Shown: positions 17,440-24,868 of the stretch, in pieces
How positions within the stretch are numbered: the first letter of the stretch is position 1
Layout of the letters: every line of letters begins with the position of its first letter
Assembly (NCBI GenBank): GCA_947503625.1
Contig: CANNEK010000002.1
Location: forward strand, 868,001 to 932,000
Origin: an uncultured Kordiimonas sp.
Lineage (GTDB): Bacteria > Pseudomonadota > Alphaproteobacteria > Sphingomonadales > Kordiimonadaceae
Direction of reading: 5' to 3'
Length of the DNA stretch: 64,000 bases
Notes under the pieces: model-generated
The model's input: only the letters and a program-made list of their open reading frames with translations
What the model was told of the DNA's origin: nothing
The model's database searches: none
Position numbers and translations under genes: made by a program

Positions 17440-18183
17440 ATGAACCGGAAAAAGAGATCGATGAAGAGCGGATTGCGAAAAGGTTCGGCCATAACATTGC
17501 TGTTTCTTTTGGCATTCGGCGTGTTGGCACCGCAGCAGGCAAGCGCTGTGGCGGGGCTTTTTGGCAGTCGCGAGATTCGGTCCACGAATATGAAGTCTTT
17601 CGACAAATGGACCGAGGTGTGGCGACGGCATAACCTGCAGCGCGCCGAAAGCGCGAAGGAAACTAATGGCGATTCTTCTGTCGAGCGCAACTGCAGAGGG
17701 CTGAACCGGGCCAGATGCACGCGCGAAGCATGGGAAGAGTTTATTGCTGAACAACAATCGACAGTGAGCGCAGAGGCCGAAAACCCTGAATTAACACTCG
17801 AGTTGCTGAAGGCGGTTAACCTTTATATGAACCGAGCGCCCTATATTGTCGACCCCGTGAACTGGGGTATCCCGGATCATTGGGCAACACCGGATGAATT
17901 TTTCCTCAAGGATGGTGACTGCGAAGACTATGCGATCAGCAAACTCGTCACGCTTAAACGTTTGGGCGTTGACCCCTCGAAGATGCGGCTTGTTGTTCTA
18001 CAGGATGAAAACCTGCGCATTGCTCACGCCGTGTTGGCGGTGGAGCTGGATGGTGAGTTTCACATACTGGACAATCAGGTGGATAGCGTGCTGCCTCACA
18101 CCAAAATTCTTCATTACCGCCCGGTATATTCCATCAATGAAGATGGCTGGTGGCTTCATCAGGTTCGACGGTTCGGACGGTAA
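17440..18183 (+). CDS. LapG-like transglutaminase-type cysteine protease (BTLCP)
   Basis: 248 residues from the ATG at 17440; the open frame extends to 17356, and an ATG at 17461 would begin the signal peptide directly. After a signal sequence (ending near QQASA) comes the bacterial transglutaminase-like cysteine proteinase domain. The catalytic triad is visible: DGDCEDYA (Cys161), AHAVLAV (His196) and HILDNQ (Asp211). In Pseudomonas, LapG of this family cleaves the LapA adhesin in the periplasm and is held by the c-di-GMP receptor LapD. No adhesin, LapD or type I exporter is in the window. Both flanking genes encode degenerate c-di-GMP-type proteins, and the downstream one begins 35 bp later. 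Confidence 0.85.
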   Translation: MNRKKRSMKSGLRKGSAITLLFLLAFGVLAPQQASAVAGLFGSREIRSTNMKSFDKWTEVWRRHNLQRAESAKETNGDSSVERNCRGLNRARCTREAWEEFIAEQQSTVSAEAENPELTLELLKAVNLYMNRAPYIVDPVNWGIPDHWATPDEFFLKDGDCEDYAISKLVTLKRLGVDPSKMRLVVLQDENLRIAHAVLAVELDGEFHILDNQVDSVLPHTKILHYRPVYSINEDGWWLHQVRRFGR

Positions 18184-18218
18184 ACAATGAGCTATGAACC
18201 AGTGAAAAGAATTTTGTG

Positions 18219-19460
18219 ATGGCGATGGTTCCGGACGTTGCAGACACAATGCTGGACTATGTAAGGCAGTTGAAGCGGCACTCGAGCGGCCGCCGGGCTC
18301 TCCATATAAAACTCTCGTCACTGGAAAGGCACATGCACGAGCCCTACTATCGGCGTGAGGTTGCTTCTGCCCTAAGTCCATTGGTCACAAAAAAAGGCGC
18401 CAGATTGTTCGCGCTGCCAAATGCCGACAGTATCCTTGTCACGGCTGACCTGACGCTTGATGACCTCGCGGCGCCGATCCGGGATGTGCAGAAGCGATTG
18501 CGAGAGTCGAAAATACTTGCGGCCCTTGATCCCGTCATCGGCATTACAGACCCTTTTATCGAATGGTTTGACCTGGAAGAGGAATACGGGGATTTTGCCG
18601 TCTATGTAGAACGGCTGGTGGCTGACTTGCGAGCGGGTGTAGCTGCACCGCCGGGTAATAAAACAGTCGAACCCCGTGTGGAGCATGTTCACAGCGATAC
18701 CCAGGCAAGCATAGTCCCGAAGGTAGAGCAAAAAGTGCATGATGCGCCGGAGGTTGACCTGGCGGTAATCGGCAAGGCCATGAAAGACCTTCGTCAGGCT
18801 GACATTGGGCGGTTTGTTCGTGCCGAGACAATCTACGCGATTGCCGGCCGAACCAAGCCTGTACCCGTTTTTATTCATCAGCACCTTGATCTGCCAATGC
18901 TAGTGGCTGAGCTTGCTGGTCGCGTTGACACCATTGATCACTGGCTAAAGGCACATGTTTTGGAGGACGTAATGCCGATGATGCTCGAGTTGTATCCTCA
19001 GCTTGAAACAGAGGCATCTCTTGGTACCAGCTTCAGGGTTACATGCTCGGCTGTATTGAGCAAAGCTTTTGATGCGTTTGATAGCGCCTCCAGGGGAAAG
19101 CTAAAAACCTCACGTATCATCGAATTCAGTCTTGTTGATGCCCTGACTGACACGCAGCAGCATGAAGCCGCCCACCGGAAAGTTGAAAAAAGCGGTTATA
19201 AGGTTGCGGTGGCAGATGTTGAACCAATGTCTTTACGTTGGCTAAACCCCGAGATGATCCGCGCCAGTTTCATAAAGCTGCATATTCCAGAGGGTGGATA
19301 CGGTGACTGGCTTTCCAGCGAAATGGAGCGGGATGTTGCAGACAGAATCAACAAGATCGGGCGCCCGCGTTTTATACTGGATGGATGCAATTCCACACAG
19401 GATATCGAACTGGGGCAACGCCTTGGTATCACTCTCTTTCAGGGTGATGTTCTGTCTTAA
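18219..19460 (+). CDS. Soluble protein with degenerate EAL-like (and possibly GGDEF-like) domain
   Basis: 413 residues from the ATG at 18219; a GTG lies one codon earlier. No signal or membrane helix. The C-terminal half (about 200-413) follows the order of an EAL domain. RIIEFSLVDAL corresponds to the xxExTE strand, SGYKVAVADVEPMSLRWLNP to the DDFG region, FIKLHIP to the KID strand, and LGQRLGITLFQGDVLS to the final L-GI-QG motif. The EAL motif itself, the DD pair and the KxD and E-G-E ligands are missing, so phosphodiesterase activity is not expected. The N-terminal region (20-100) weakly recalls a GGDEF fold without its motif. It is co-oriented with the LapG-like gene and ends 4 bp inside the convergent regA stop. 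Possible c-di-GMP or protein-binding adaptor (inference). Confidence 0.65.
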   Translation: MAMVPDVADTMLDYVRQLKRHSSGRRALHIKLSSLERHMHEPYYRREVASALSPLVTKKGARLFALPNADSILVTADLTLDDLAAPIRDVQKRLRESKILAALDPVIGITDPFIEWFDLEEEYGDFAVYVERLVADLRAGVAAPPGNKTVEPRVEHVHSDTQASIVPKVEQKVHDAPEVDLAVIGKAMKDLRQADIGRFVRAETIYAIAGRTKPVPVFIHQHLDLPMLVAELAGRVDTIDHWLKAHVLEDVMPMMLELYPQLETEASLGTSFRVTCSAVLSKAFDAFDSASRGKLKTSRIIEFSLVDALTDTQQHEAAHRKVEKSGYKVAVADVEPMSLRWLNPEMIRASFIKLHIPEGGYGDWLSSEMERDVADRINKIGRPRFILDGCNSTQDIELGQRLGITLFQGDVLS

Positions 19461-20005
19461 AGCGGTGATCTTTTTGATAGAATGCGCTGCAAGGTTCTAC
19501 GGTGCATGTTCAAGCGGCGGGCGGTCTCGGATACATTCCGGTCACACAATTCGTAAACCCGCTGGATATGCTCCCATTTTACTCTATCAGCCGACATAGG
19601 ATTTTCAGGCGGTTGTGGTTTTTCACCGTCAAGCGCCAGCAGTGCTTTTACAATCTCGTCCGGGTCCGCTGGCTTTGCCAGATAGTCAACTGCTCCTGCT
19701 TTTACGGCGGCCACTGCGCTTGCCAGGTTGCCATATCCTGTGAGGATGATGATGCGAATATCGTGGCGCAGGTGCCGCAGCGTAGGCACAAGGTCCAGCC
19801 CGTTGCCATCGGTAAGCTTCATGTCGAGAATGGCGTAGCGCGGTTTGTTGTCGACGGCCAAAAGGCCGGCTTCTTCAATGCTTTCAGCTGCGACAACGGT
19901 GAAGCCTTGTCGCTCCATGCTAAGGGTAAGTCGTTGCCGGAAAGCGCGGTCATCTTCAACAATCAACAAGATGTCATCTGGGTTAATATTCATTGAATCG
20001 GTCAT
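19457..20005 (-). CDS. regA: Redox response regulator RegA/ActR/PrrA
   Basis: 182 residues. The receiver domain (10-125) has the acidic pocket VEDD, phosphoacceptor Asp61 in ILDMKLTDGNG, and the lysine in YLAKPAD. The C-terminal Fis-type helix-turn-helix (about 140-180) ends with the highly conserved NMHRRTLQRILSKRSP characteristic of the RegA/ActR/PrrA family. In Rhodobacter and rhizobia it controls photosynthesis, respiration (including cbb3), nitrogen and carbon fixation in response to redox state. It lies 18 bp downstream of regB and is the last gene of a leftward unit. The stop overlaps the convergent EAL-like gene by four bases. Confidence 0.93.
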   Translation of the reverse strand: MTDSMNINPDDILLIVEDDRAFRQRLTLSMERQGFTVVAAESIEEAGLLAVDNKPRYAILDMKLTDGNGLDLVPTLRHLRHDIRIIILTGYGNLASAVAAVKAGAVDYLAKPADPDEIVKALLALDGEKPQPPENPMSADRVKWEHIQRVYELCDRNVSETARRLNMHRRTLQRILSKRSPL

Positions 20006-20023
20006 AAGCTTATAGCTTTCGAG

Positions 20024-21385
20024 TTATTCACTTAACGAGCTGACCAGCAGCAGTGCAGCGACTTGCGGCCAAACGATACGGGTTCTTGCACCGCCCCTGG
20101 GGGCTTTTTCAAACTGAAGAGCAGCACCCATTCTCTCAAGAAGGGATTTGGCGATAAATAAACCAAGCCCCAAACCACCATCACGGCCGGCACGTGGCCG
20201 TCTGGTTGTAACATACGGTTGGCCCAGATTGCGGATGATTTGTGGATCAAATCCCGGGCCGTCGTCATCAATCATAATATTCAGGGCTTCGTCGTCAACA
20301 ATGGCGGAAACGGTAACACTGCTTCGCGCGTAACCAACGGCATTCTCAACGATACTTCGAACCGAATGGATGATTTCGGGTGCGCGCGCGATATCAAAGT
20401 CAGCTGACGAGTCGATTTTAAAGGCGACCTCAATTCCGCGTTTTTCATGAGGAGCGGCCGCTTCGCGCAGGATCGCAGATATGGGCATTGTGACAAAATG
20501 CTCGTCGGTGCCTGCTTTTTTCTGTTCTCGCAGTTCGGAAAGAATATCCCGGCAGCGTGTCACTTCAGATAAAATCAGCTCCAGATCTGCTTTGGTTTCA
20601 GCGTCTCCCTGCCACGTTTTAAGAAGTTCGGAGGCCGCGAGCATAATAGTACCCATTGGTGTGCCAAGTTCGTGCGCCGCGGCTGCGGCAAGTGCCCCCA
20701 GGGCAGCCAGTTTCTGTTCCTGCTCCAGCGCAAATTGCGTTGCCACCAGCGCGCGTGCGCGCACTCTGCTCTCGCGGCCAACGCGCGCCATATAAACCGC
20801 AAGAAACACCAGGGTAAAACAAAGACTGATCCATAGGGCTGCCATAAATAGCGGCTGGACTACAGGGGGTGGGCCGTCCCAGGGCAGGGAAAATGGGGTG
20901 AAAGCAAGCGTGGTAACGAGGGCAATCGTCAAGGCAATGAGGCCGTATGTGTACCGGCGCGCCAGCATTGTTGCGGAAACGGTTGTTGGGGCCAGCATAA
21001 GGACTGAAAATGGATTTACCAGGCCACCAGTCACAAACAACAGAGCCGCCAGATGAACAAGATCAAAAGCAAGATGTGCGCTGGTTTGACTGTCGCGCAA
21101 GCGAATATTGGTGTCTGACCTGAGCGCAAACCACAGATTCAACAGTGCCGATGCGACAACAAGAGGAACCGTAATTTCAGCCTTTACATCAAAACCCAGA
21201 CCAAAGGCGACAAGAGCAAGCGCGAACAATTGCCCACCGATTCCCATCCAGCGGATGGTAATCAGTGTGCCCAGTCGAACGCCGCCCTCCACACCAAAGT
21301 CAGGGTATATGTATCCTGCCCCTCTTTGCAGAGCCGGGTGTTTTCGTGCTGACGCGCTGTCTTTTACTGTTTCGTTTGAAACCAT
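20024..21385 (-). CDS. regB: Redox sensor histidine kinase RegB/ActS/PrrB
   Basis: 453 residues. Six N-terminal membrane helices (about 45-200) include the ubiquinone-binding motif GGLVNPF at 120-126. The dimerisation/phosphoacceptor helix is AAAAAHELGTPMGTIML with His238. Cys278 in the sequence TRCRDIL corresponds to the redox-active cysteine of RegB. The ATPase domain has ENAVGYA, DDDGPGFD and GGLGLGLFIA. The kinase senses the quinone pool and redox state and phosphorylates RegA. It is 5 bp downstream of a CbiB-like membrane gene, an uncommon arrangement. Start at 21385 with only a weak ribosome site, suggesting translational coupling. Confidence 0.94.
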   Translation of the reverse strand: MVSNETVKDSASARKHPALQRGAGYIYPDFGVEGGVRLGTLITIRWMGIGGQLFALALVAFGLGFDVKAEITVPLVVASALLNLWFALRSDTNIRLRDSQTSAHLAFDLVHLAALLFVTGGLVNPFSVLMLAPTTVSATMLARRYTYGLIALTIALVTTLAFTPFSLPWDGPPPVVQPLFMAALWISLCFTLVFLAVYMARVGRESRVRARALVATQFALEQEQKLAALGALAAAAAHELGTPMGTIMLAASELLKTWQGDAETKADLELILSEVTRCRDILSELREQKKAGTDEHFVTMPISAILREAAAPHEKRGIEVAFKIDSSADFDIARAPEIIHSVRSIVENAVGYARSSVTVSAIVDDEALNIMIDDDGPGFDPQIIRNLGQPYVTTRRPRAGRDGGLGLGLFIAKSLLERMGAALQFEKAPRGGARTRIVWPQVAALLLVSSLSE

Positions 21386-21390
21386 GCGTG

Positions 21391-22236
21391 TTATCTCATT
21401 GCGGCGGCGGTTAACAATAGCAGCAAAAAAGCGATCGTCAGGCCAAAAGCAACCAGCGCGACAATTAGCGCATTGCGACAGGCCTTTGCATCCGGCTTCG
21501 CAGCCCCGCCTTCAGGGCCAACCCAGACGGTCTGGTTTTTGGATCTATCCATATAGTCCAGCGAGAGATCCAGAGCATAAGCGACCAGATTGGCAGGCCG
21601 GTAACGGAACGAAACCCCAGGGTGGATCGCCGCTTTAACCGCATTTAACCACTTTGTCGCAGGCCAGAGAAGAGATGCCAGCATGAAAAGGAATAACCCC
21701 AGCAGCATGCCGGGGATGGCCAAATAGAAACGTAAAACAACGAAAGGCTTCAGGAAATACTGCGTGTCGCCGGCTTCCCGGTACATTCTGTCGGCCTGTA
21801 TCAGGCAGTGAAAGGGCACCAGTAGCGCAAACCCTCCCATCATGAACAGGATCATGGACGGTATGAAGGACTGGGCAAGGCCATCAACAGCCTCTCTGAT
21901 TGCCTGGCGACGGGCCCGGAAGCTGTTCCGGGAGGCTGTGGTCTGAACATCTTGCCACCTGATTTTCAGTTGGAAGAATTTTGCCACTATAAAAACGCCA
22001 ACCGCAGCCGTTGCGGCGTTTACGAACACCAGAGAATTTAAAAGAAACCCCAAGGCAGCAAAAAACGTCGTTAATACCAGGCAACTGAAGAGGCCGCGCC
22101 AGCGAAGTGTGTGTCTGCTGCGCCCGGCGCGGGCCAGACGTGTAGTCAGGAATTCAAGAGATATCGCCGTCACTGCATCAAGCGATGGCACCTGTCCGAG
22201 TGATCGCCTGCCGCCAAACAGCATGTCCAGTACCAC
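21391..22236 (-). CDS. CbiB/CobD-like polytopic membrane protein of unknown function
   Basis: 281 residues from GTG 22236 with four or five membrane helices. The overall pattern resembles the cobalamin synthase-type CbiB/CobD family: a first hydrophobic segment ending VVLDMLFGG, a TLRWRGLFSCLVLTTFFAAL helix, then AVDGLAQSFIPSMILFMMGG, QADRMYRE and FYLAIPGMLLGL. Key CbiB motifs (ENFVDG, PARL) are not preserved, so adenosylcobinamide synthesis is doubtful and no cob genes are nearby. The first helix begins before the GTG, and the frame is open back to the upstream stop at 22336. An ATT at 22302 preceded by GGCAGG is an alternative start. It sits between a secreted ankyrin gene and regB in one unit. 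Confidence 0.55.
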   Translation of the reverse strand: MVLDMLFGGRRSLGQVPSLDAVTAISLEFLTTRLARAGRSRHTLRWRGLFSCLVLTTFFAALGFLLNSLVFVNAATAAVGVFIVAKFFQLKIRWQDVQTTASRNSFRARRQAIREAVDGLAQSFIPSMILFMMGGFALLVPFHCLIQADRMYREAGDTQYFLKPFVVLRFYLAIPGMLLGLFLFMLASLLWPATKWLNAVKAAIHPGVSFRYRPANLVAYALDLSLDYMDRSKNQTVWVGPEGGAAKPDAKACRNALIVALVAFGLTIAFLLLLLTAAAMR

Positions 22237-22335
22237 TCCACCCAGCCCCAGAAGTATCCATGGAACCGTCGCATCAAGGTTTATCTGGATAAGTTCCTGA
22301 ATAGAGTGCCTGCCTTCGAGTGGTGATCGGGCGTT

Positions 22336-22902
22336 CTAGTAGGTTGCGCCGGCATCTTGCAGCAGCCGAACGAACCGGCGCGACCGGCTGATTTTGGCAT
22401 ATTCAAGCGCGGTTTTGCCGGTCAGGTCCTGAACGTTCGGATCTGCGCCCGCTTCGATTAATGCCTGCGCCACTTTGAACTTGCGCCCCCGCACCGCTTT
22501 CATCAGCGCAGTTTCCTGACCGATGTCGGCCCGGTTGGGGTCGGCGCCGTATGAAATCAACAATTTGACCATATCGGTATCGCCAGCTGTAGAGCGAAGC
22601 ATCAACGCAGTTTCCCCGCGCAACCGGTCAGCGAGGTTGGGGTTTGCGTCATTGTCGAGCAGTAGTTTCACCACGCCTGTGTGCCCACCTTGCGCGGCCA
22701 GTACAATGGCTGGTGTCCCTTCGGTGCGTCGGCGGGTATCTGGTGATACTCCCTCTCTCAACAACTTCGTGACTTCGGCGGTATCACCGTCTTCCGCGGC
22801 ATTCAGAAGCTTGTATTGAGGCGTGATGGCCCACGCCGGTCCAGTAACCGCAATAGAGAAACAAACCAGAAAAAAAACAAAAGAACGCCGTACAAAAGTC
22901 AC
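22336..22902 (-). CDS. Secreted ankyrin-repeat protein
   Basis: 188 residues. A signal peptide (1-25, ending GPAWA) is followed by four to five ankyrin repeats (about 33-185), for example TPAIVLAAQGGHTGVVKLLL, ETALMLRSTAGDTDMVKLLI and ETALMKAVRGRKFKVAQALI. Ankyrin stacks bind proteins, so it is probably a periplasmic interaction partner or chaperone. The gene is first in a leftward series with the CbiB-like gene, regB and regA. A role in tuning RegB is a guess based only on position. A second secreted ankyrin protein lies at 63.2-64 kb. Confidence 0.85.
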   Translation of the reverse strand: MTFVRRSFVFFLVCFSIAVTGPAWAITPQYKLLNAAEDGDTAEVTKLLREGVSPDTRRRTEGTPAIVLAAQGGHTGVVKLLLDNDANPNLADRLRGETALMLRSTAGDTDMVKLLISYGADPNRADIGQETALMKAVRGRKFKVAQALIEAGADPNVQDLTGKTALEYAKISRSRRFVRLLQDAGATY

Positions 22903-23081
22903 TATAAAAACTCCACTTTTTAAGGCTGATTTCCAACCTTAAACTATTTGTCCCGTCTGCTGCTGCGTTATTTGTCGCAGGGTCGTGACAATGATGTTTC
23001 ATATATCTATAACCGGCGCAGGATCACAAGGGGAAACCCCGGTTGTAACCATCCCTTGTCATCAAATTTCGGAGAGCTGTG

Positions 23082-23681
23082 ATGAAAATGGTGCGCATAT
23101 CGCTTTGGATACTGGTTTTTGCCGCTGCCGCCCTAATGCTGGGTCGGTACTATAATACCGGCCAACAAGCGCCGCTCGCGGACGGCCCGGGTGGCCCGTT
23201 TACGCTGACCGCTCATACAGGTGAAACTGTCTCTGATACGCAGTTTCGAGGCCAGTACATGCTGGTCTACTTTGGTTACAGTTTCTGCCCGGACGTGTGC
23301 CCCCTTGATCTGCAAAAGCTGTCCGTGGCGTTGTATCAACTGGAAGAAGAAGGCTACGACACCACGCCTATACAACCTCTTTTCATCACCATTGATCCCG
23401 AAAGGGATACGACAGACGAACTGGCGACATTCGTTCCTGATTTTCACCCGCGTCTTCTAGGCTTGACCGGTACGCTGGACCAGATCACTGAGGTTGCACG
23501 GGATTTTAAGGTTTATTTTGCCAAGCGCGAGCAGGAAGGTACGGAAGATTATCTGATGGATCACTCCGCGCTGATTTTTGTAATGGACCCGAACGGAAAG
23601 TATGTTCGGCTCTTTTCTTCTCGGGACAAGCCAGCAGATATTGCAGAAAGCCTTAAGCCAGTGTTAGAAAAAGCTGGCTAA
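23082..23681 (+). CDS. SCO1/SenC family copper chaperone
   Basis: 199 residues from the ATG at 23082 (GGAGAG upstream; a GTG one codon earlier is less likely). An N-terminal membrane anchor (about 5-21) precedes a thioredoxin fold. The copper-binding CxxxC is SFCPDVCP with Cys69 and Cys73, and the third ligand is His161 in LMDHSALIF. SCO proteins deliver or reduce copper for the CuA or CuB site of cytochrome oxidases; SenC of Rhodobacter is encoded beside regA-regB. Here it is separated from regB by two genes and divergent from them. It leads a rightward unit with ycgN and ygjP. Confidence 0.92.
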   Translation: MKMVRISLWILVFAAAALMLGRYYNTGQQAPLADGPGGPFTLTAHTGETVSDTQFRGQYMLVYFGYSFCPDVCPLDLQKLSVALYQLEEEGYDTTPIQPLFITIDPERDTTDELATFVPDFHPRLLGLTGTLDQITEVARDFKVYFAKREQEGTEDYLMDHSALIFVMDPNGKYVRLFSSRDKPADIAESLKPVLEKAG

Positions 23682-23708
23682 CCAAGGCAATCAGCAGAGC
23701 AGGCGTGG

Positions 23709-24137
23709 ATGGGTTTCTGGCAGGAAAAATCACTGGAACAGATGAACCGCGAGGAGTGGGAGTCGTTGTGTGATGGCTGCGGGAAATGTTGCCTGCACAA
23801 GCTGGAAGACGACGAGACCGGAGAAATACATTACACCAATGTTGCGTGTCGTTTTCTGGACGGTGATACGATCAAGTGCGGCAAGTATCTAACGCGGCAG
23901 CGCTACGTTGGCAATTGCGTGGTGATGAGTGTTGATCTGCTCGACCAGTTGCCGTGGATGCCCAGCACTTGCGCATATCGCCTGCTATACGAAGGCAAAG
24001 ACCTGCCGGACTGGCATCCGCTGGTGGCTGGCAATCCTAACGCCATTCACGCTGCAGGCCATTCGGTAAAGGGCCGCGTCATTGACGAACGTGAAGCGGG
24101 TGACTTTGAAGATCATCTGGTAGAATGGCCCGCATGA
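23709..24137 (+). CDS. YcgN family cysteine-cluster protein (UPF0260)
   Basis: 142 residues, full length for the UPF0260/YcgN family. The N-terminal motif CDGCGKCCLHK (residues about 22-32), a conserved Cys near 47 and CGKYLTRQRYVGNC fit the zinc- or iron-sulfur-binding CxxCxxxCC family. The end of the protein has STCAYRLLYEGKDLPDWHPL, a family hallmark. The function is unknown. It starts 27 bp after SCO and its stop overlaps the ATG of the next gene, so co-translation is likely. Confidence 0.92.
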   Translation: MGFWQEKSLEQMNREEWESLCDGCGKCCLHKLEDDETGEIHYTNVACRFLDGDTIKCGKYLTRQRYVGNCVVMSVDLLDQLPWMPSTCAYRLLYEGKDLPDWHPLVAGNPNAIHAAGHSVKGRVIDEREAGDFEDHLVEWPA

Positions 24138-24868
24138 GGGCCTTATTGAAATCTGACCCCCTTACTGTGACCCTTGAAGGTCGAACGCATCCCGTGAAAT
24201 TGCGGCGCAATGCGCGGGCAAGAAAAATGATTTTGCGGGTTGATGCGCTGAACGCCGAAATCAAACTTACTGCGCCTCCGTATGTTTCCATGAAGGAGCT
24301 CCAGAAGTTTGTTTCGGAGAATACTTTATGGCTGGAAACAGAACATTCCAGGGTTGCTGACATATCACCGTTGGCATCTGGCGATTTTATTCCCTATCTG
24401 GGTGAGCAACACCAGGTCTTCTACACGAACCGGTCTCCTCGCAAGGTGGAATTGTCTGATAAAAAGCTGCGCGTTGGAGGGCCGGCAGATCAAGCGCCGG
24501 CGCGGCTTGAGCGATGGTTCCGTGCCGAGGCAAAATCTATACTGAGAGATGACGCCGCGGTGTTTGCGGAGATACTGGATACATCGTTTGAGCGGGTTAG
24601 TATCGGCGACATGAAAAGCCGTTGGGGAAGCTGTTCCAGCAGTGGAACACTAAGGTTTAACTGGCGATTGATACTGGCTCCTGTCGAGGTGCGACGCTAT
24701 GTGGCTGCGCATGAAGTATCTCATCTGTTGGAGATGAACCATTCGGATGCCTTCTGGCGTCATGTCGCGCGGGCGGTGCCTGACTATCGCCAACTCAGGA
24801 AATGGCTACGTGCTCATGGAACAGATTTGATGAAGCTGCGCTTCAAGAACCACCAAACAGTCGACTGA
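24134..24868 (+). CDS. YgjP-like zinc metallopeptidase
   Basis: 244 residues from the ATG at 24134, which overlaps the ycgN stop as ATGA; another ATG lies three codons upstream. The zinc motif HEVSHLLEMNHS is clear, with RWGSCSSSGTLRFNWRLILA before it and FWRHVARAVPDY after it. These are signatures of the YgjP/DUF45 (M48-like) family related to SprT and WSS1. The substrates of bacterial members are not known. The last 26 bp overlap the convergent penicillin-binding protein gene. Confidence 0.9.
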   Translation: MRALLKSDPLTVTLEGRTHPVKLRRNARARKMILRVDALNAEIKLTAPPYVSMKELQKFVSENTLWLETEHSRVADISPLASGDFIPYLGEQHQVFYTNRSPRKVELSDKKLRVGGPADQAPARLERWFRAEAKSILRDDAAVFAEILDTSFERVSIGDMKSRWGSCSSSGTLRFNWRLILAPVEVRRYVAAHEVSHLLEMNHSDAFWRHVARAVPDYRQLRKWLRAHGTDLMKLRFKNHQTVD

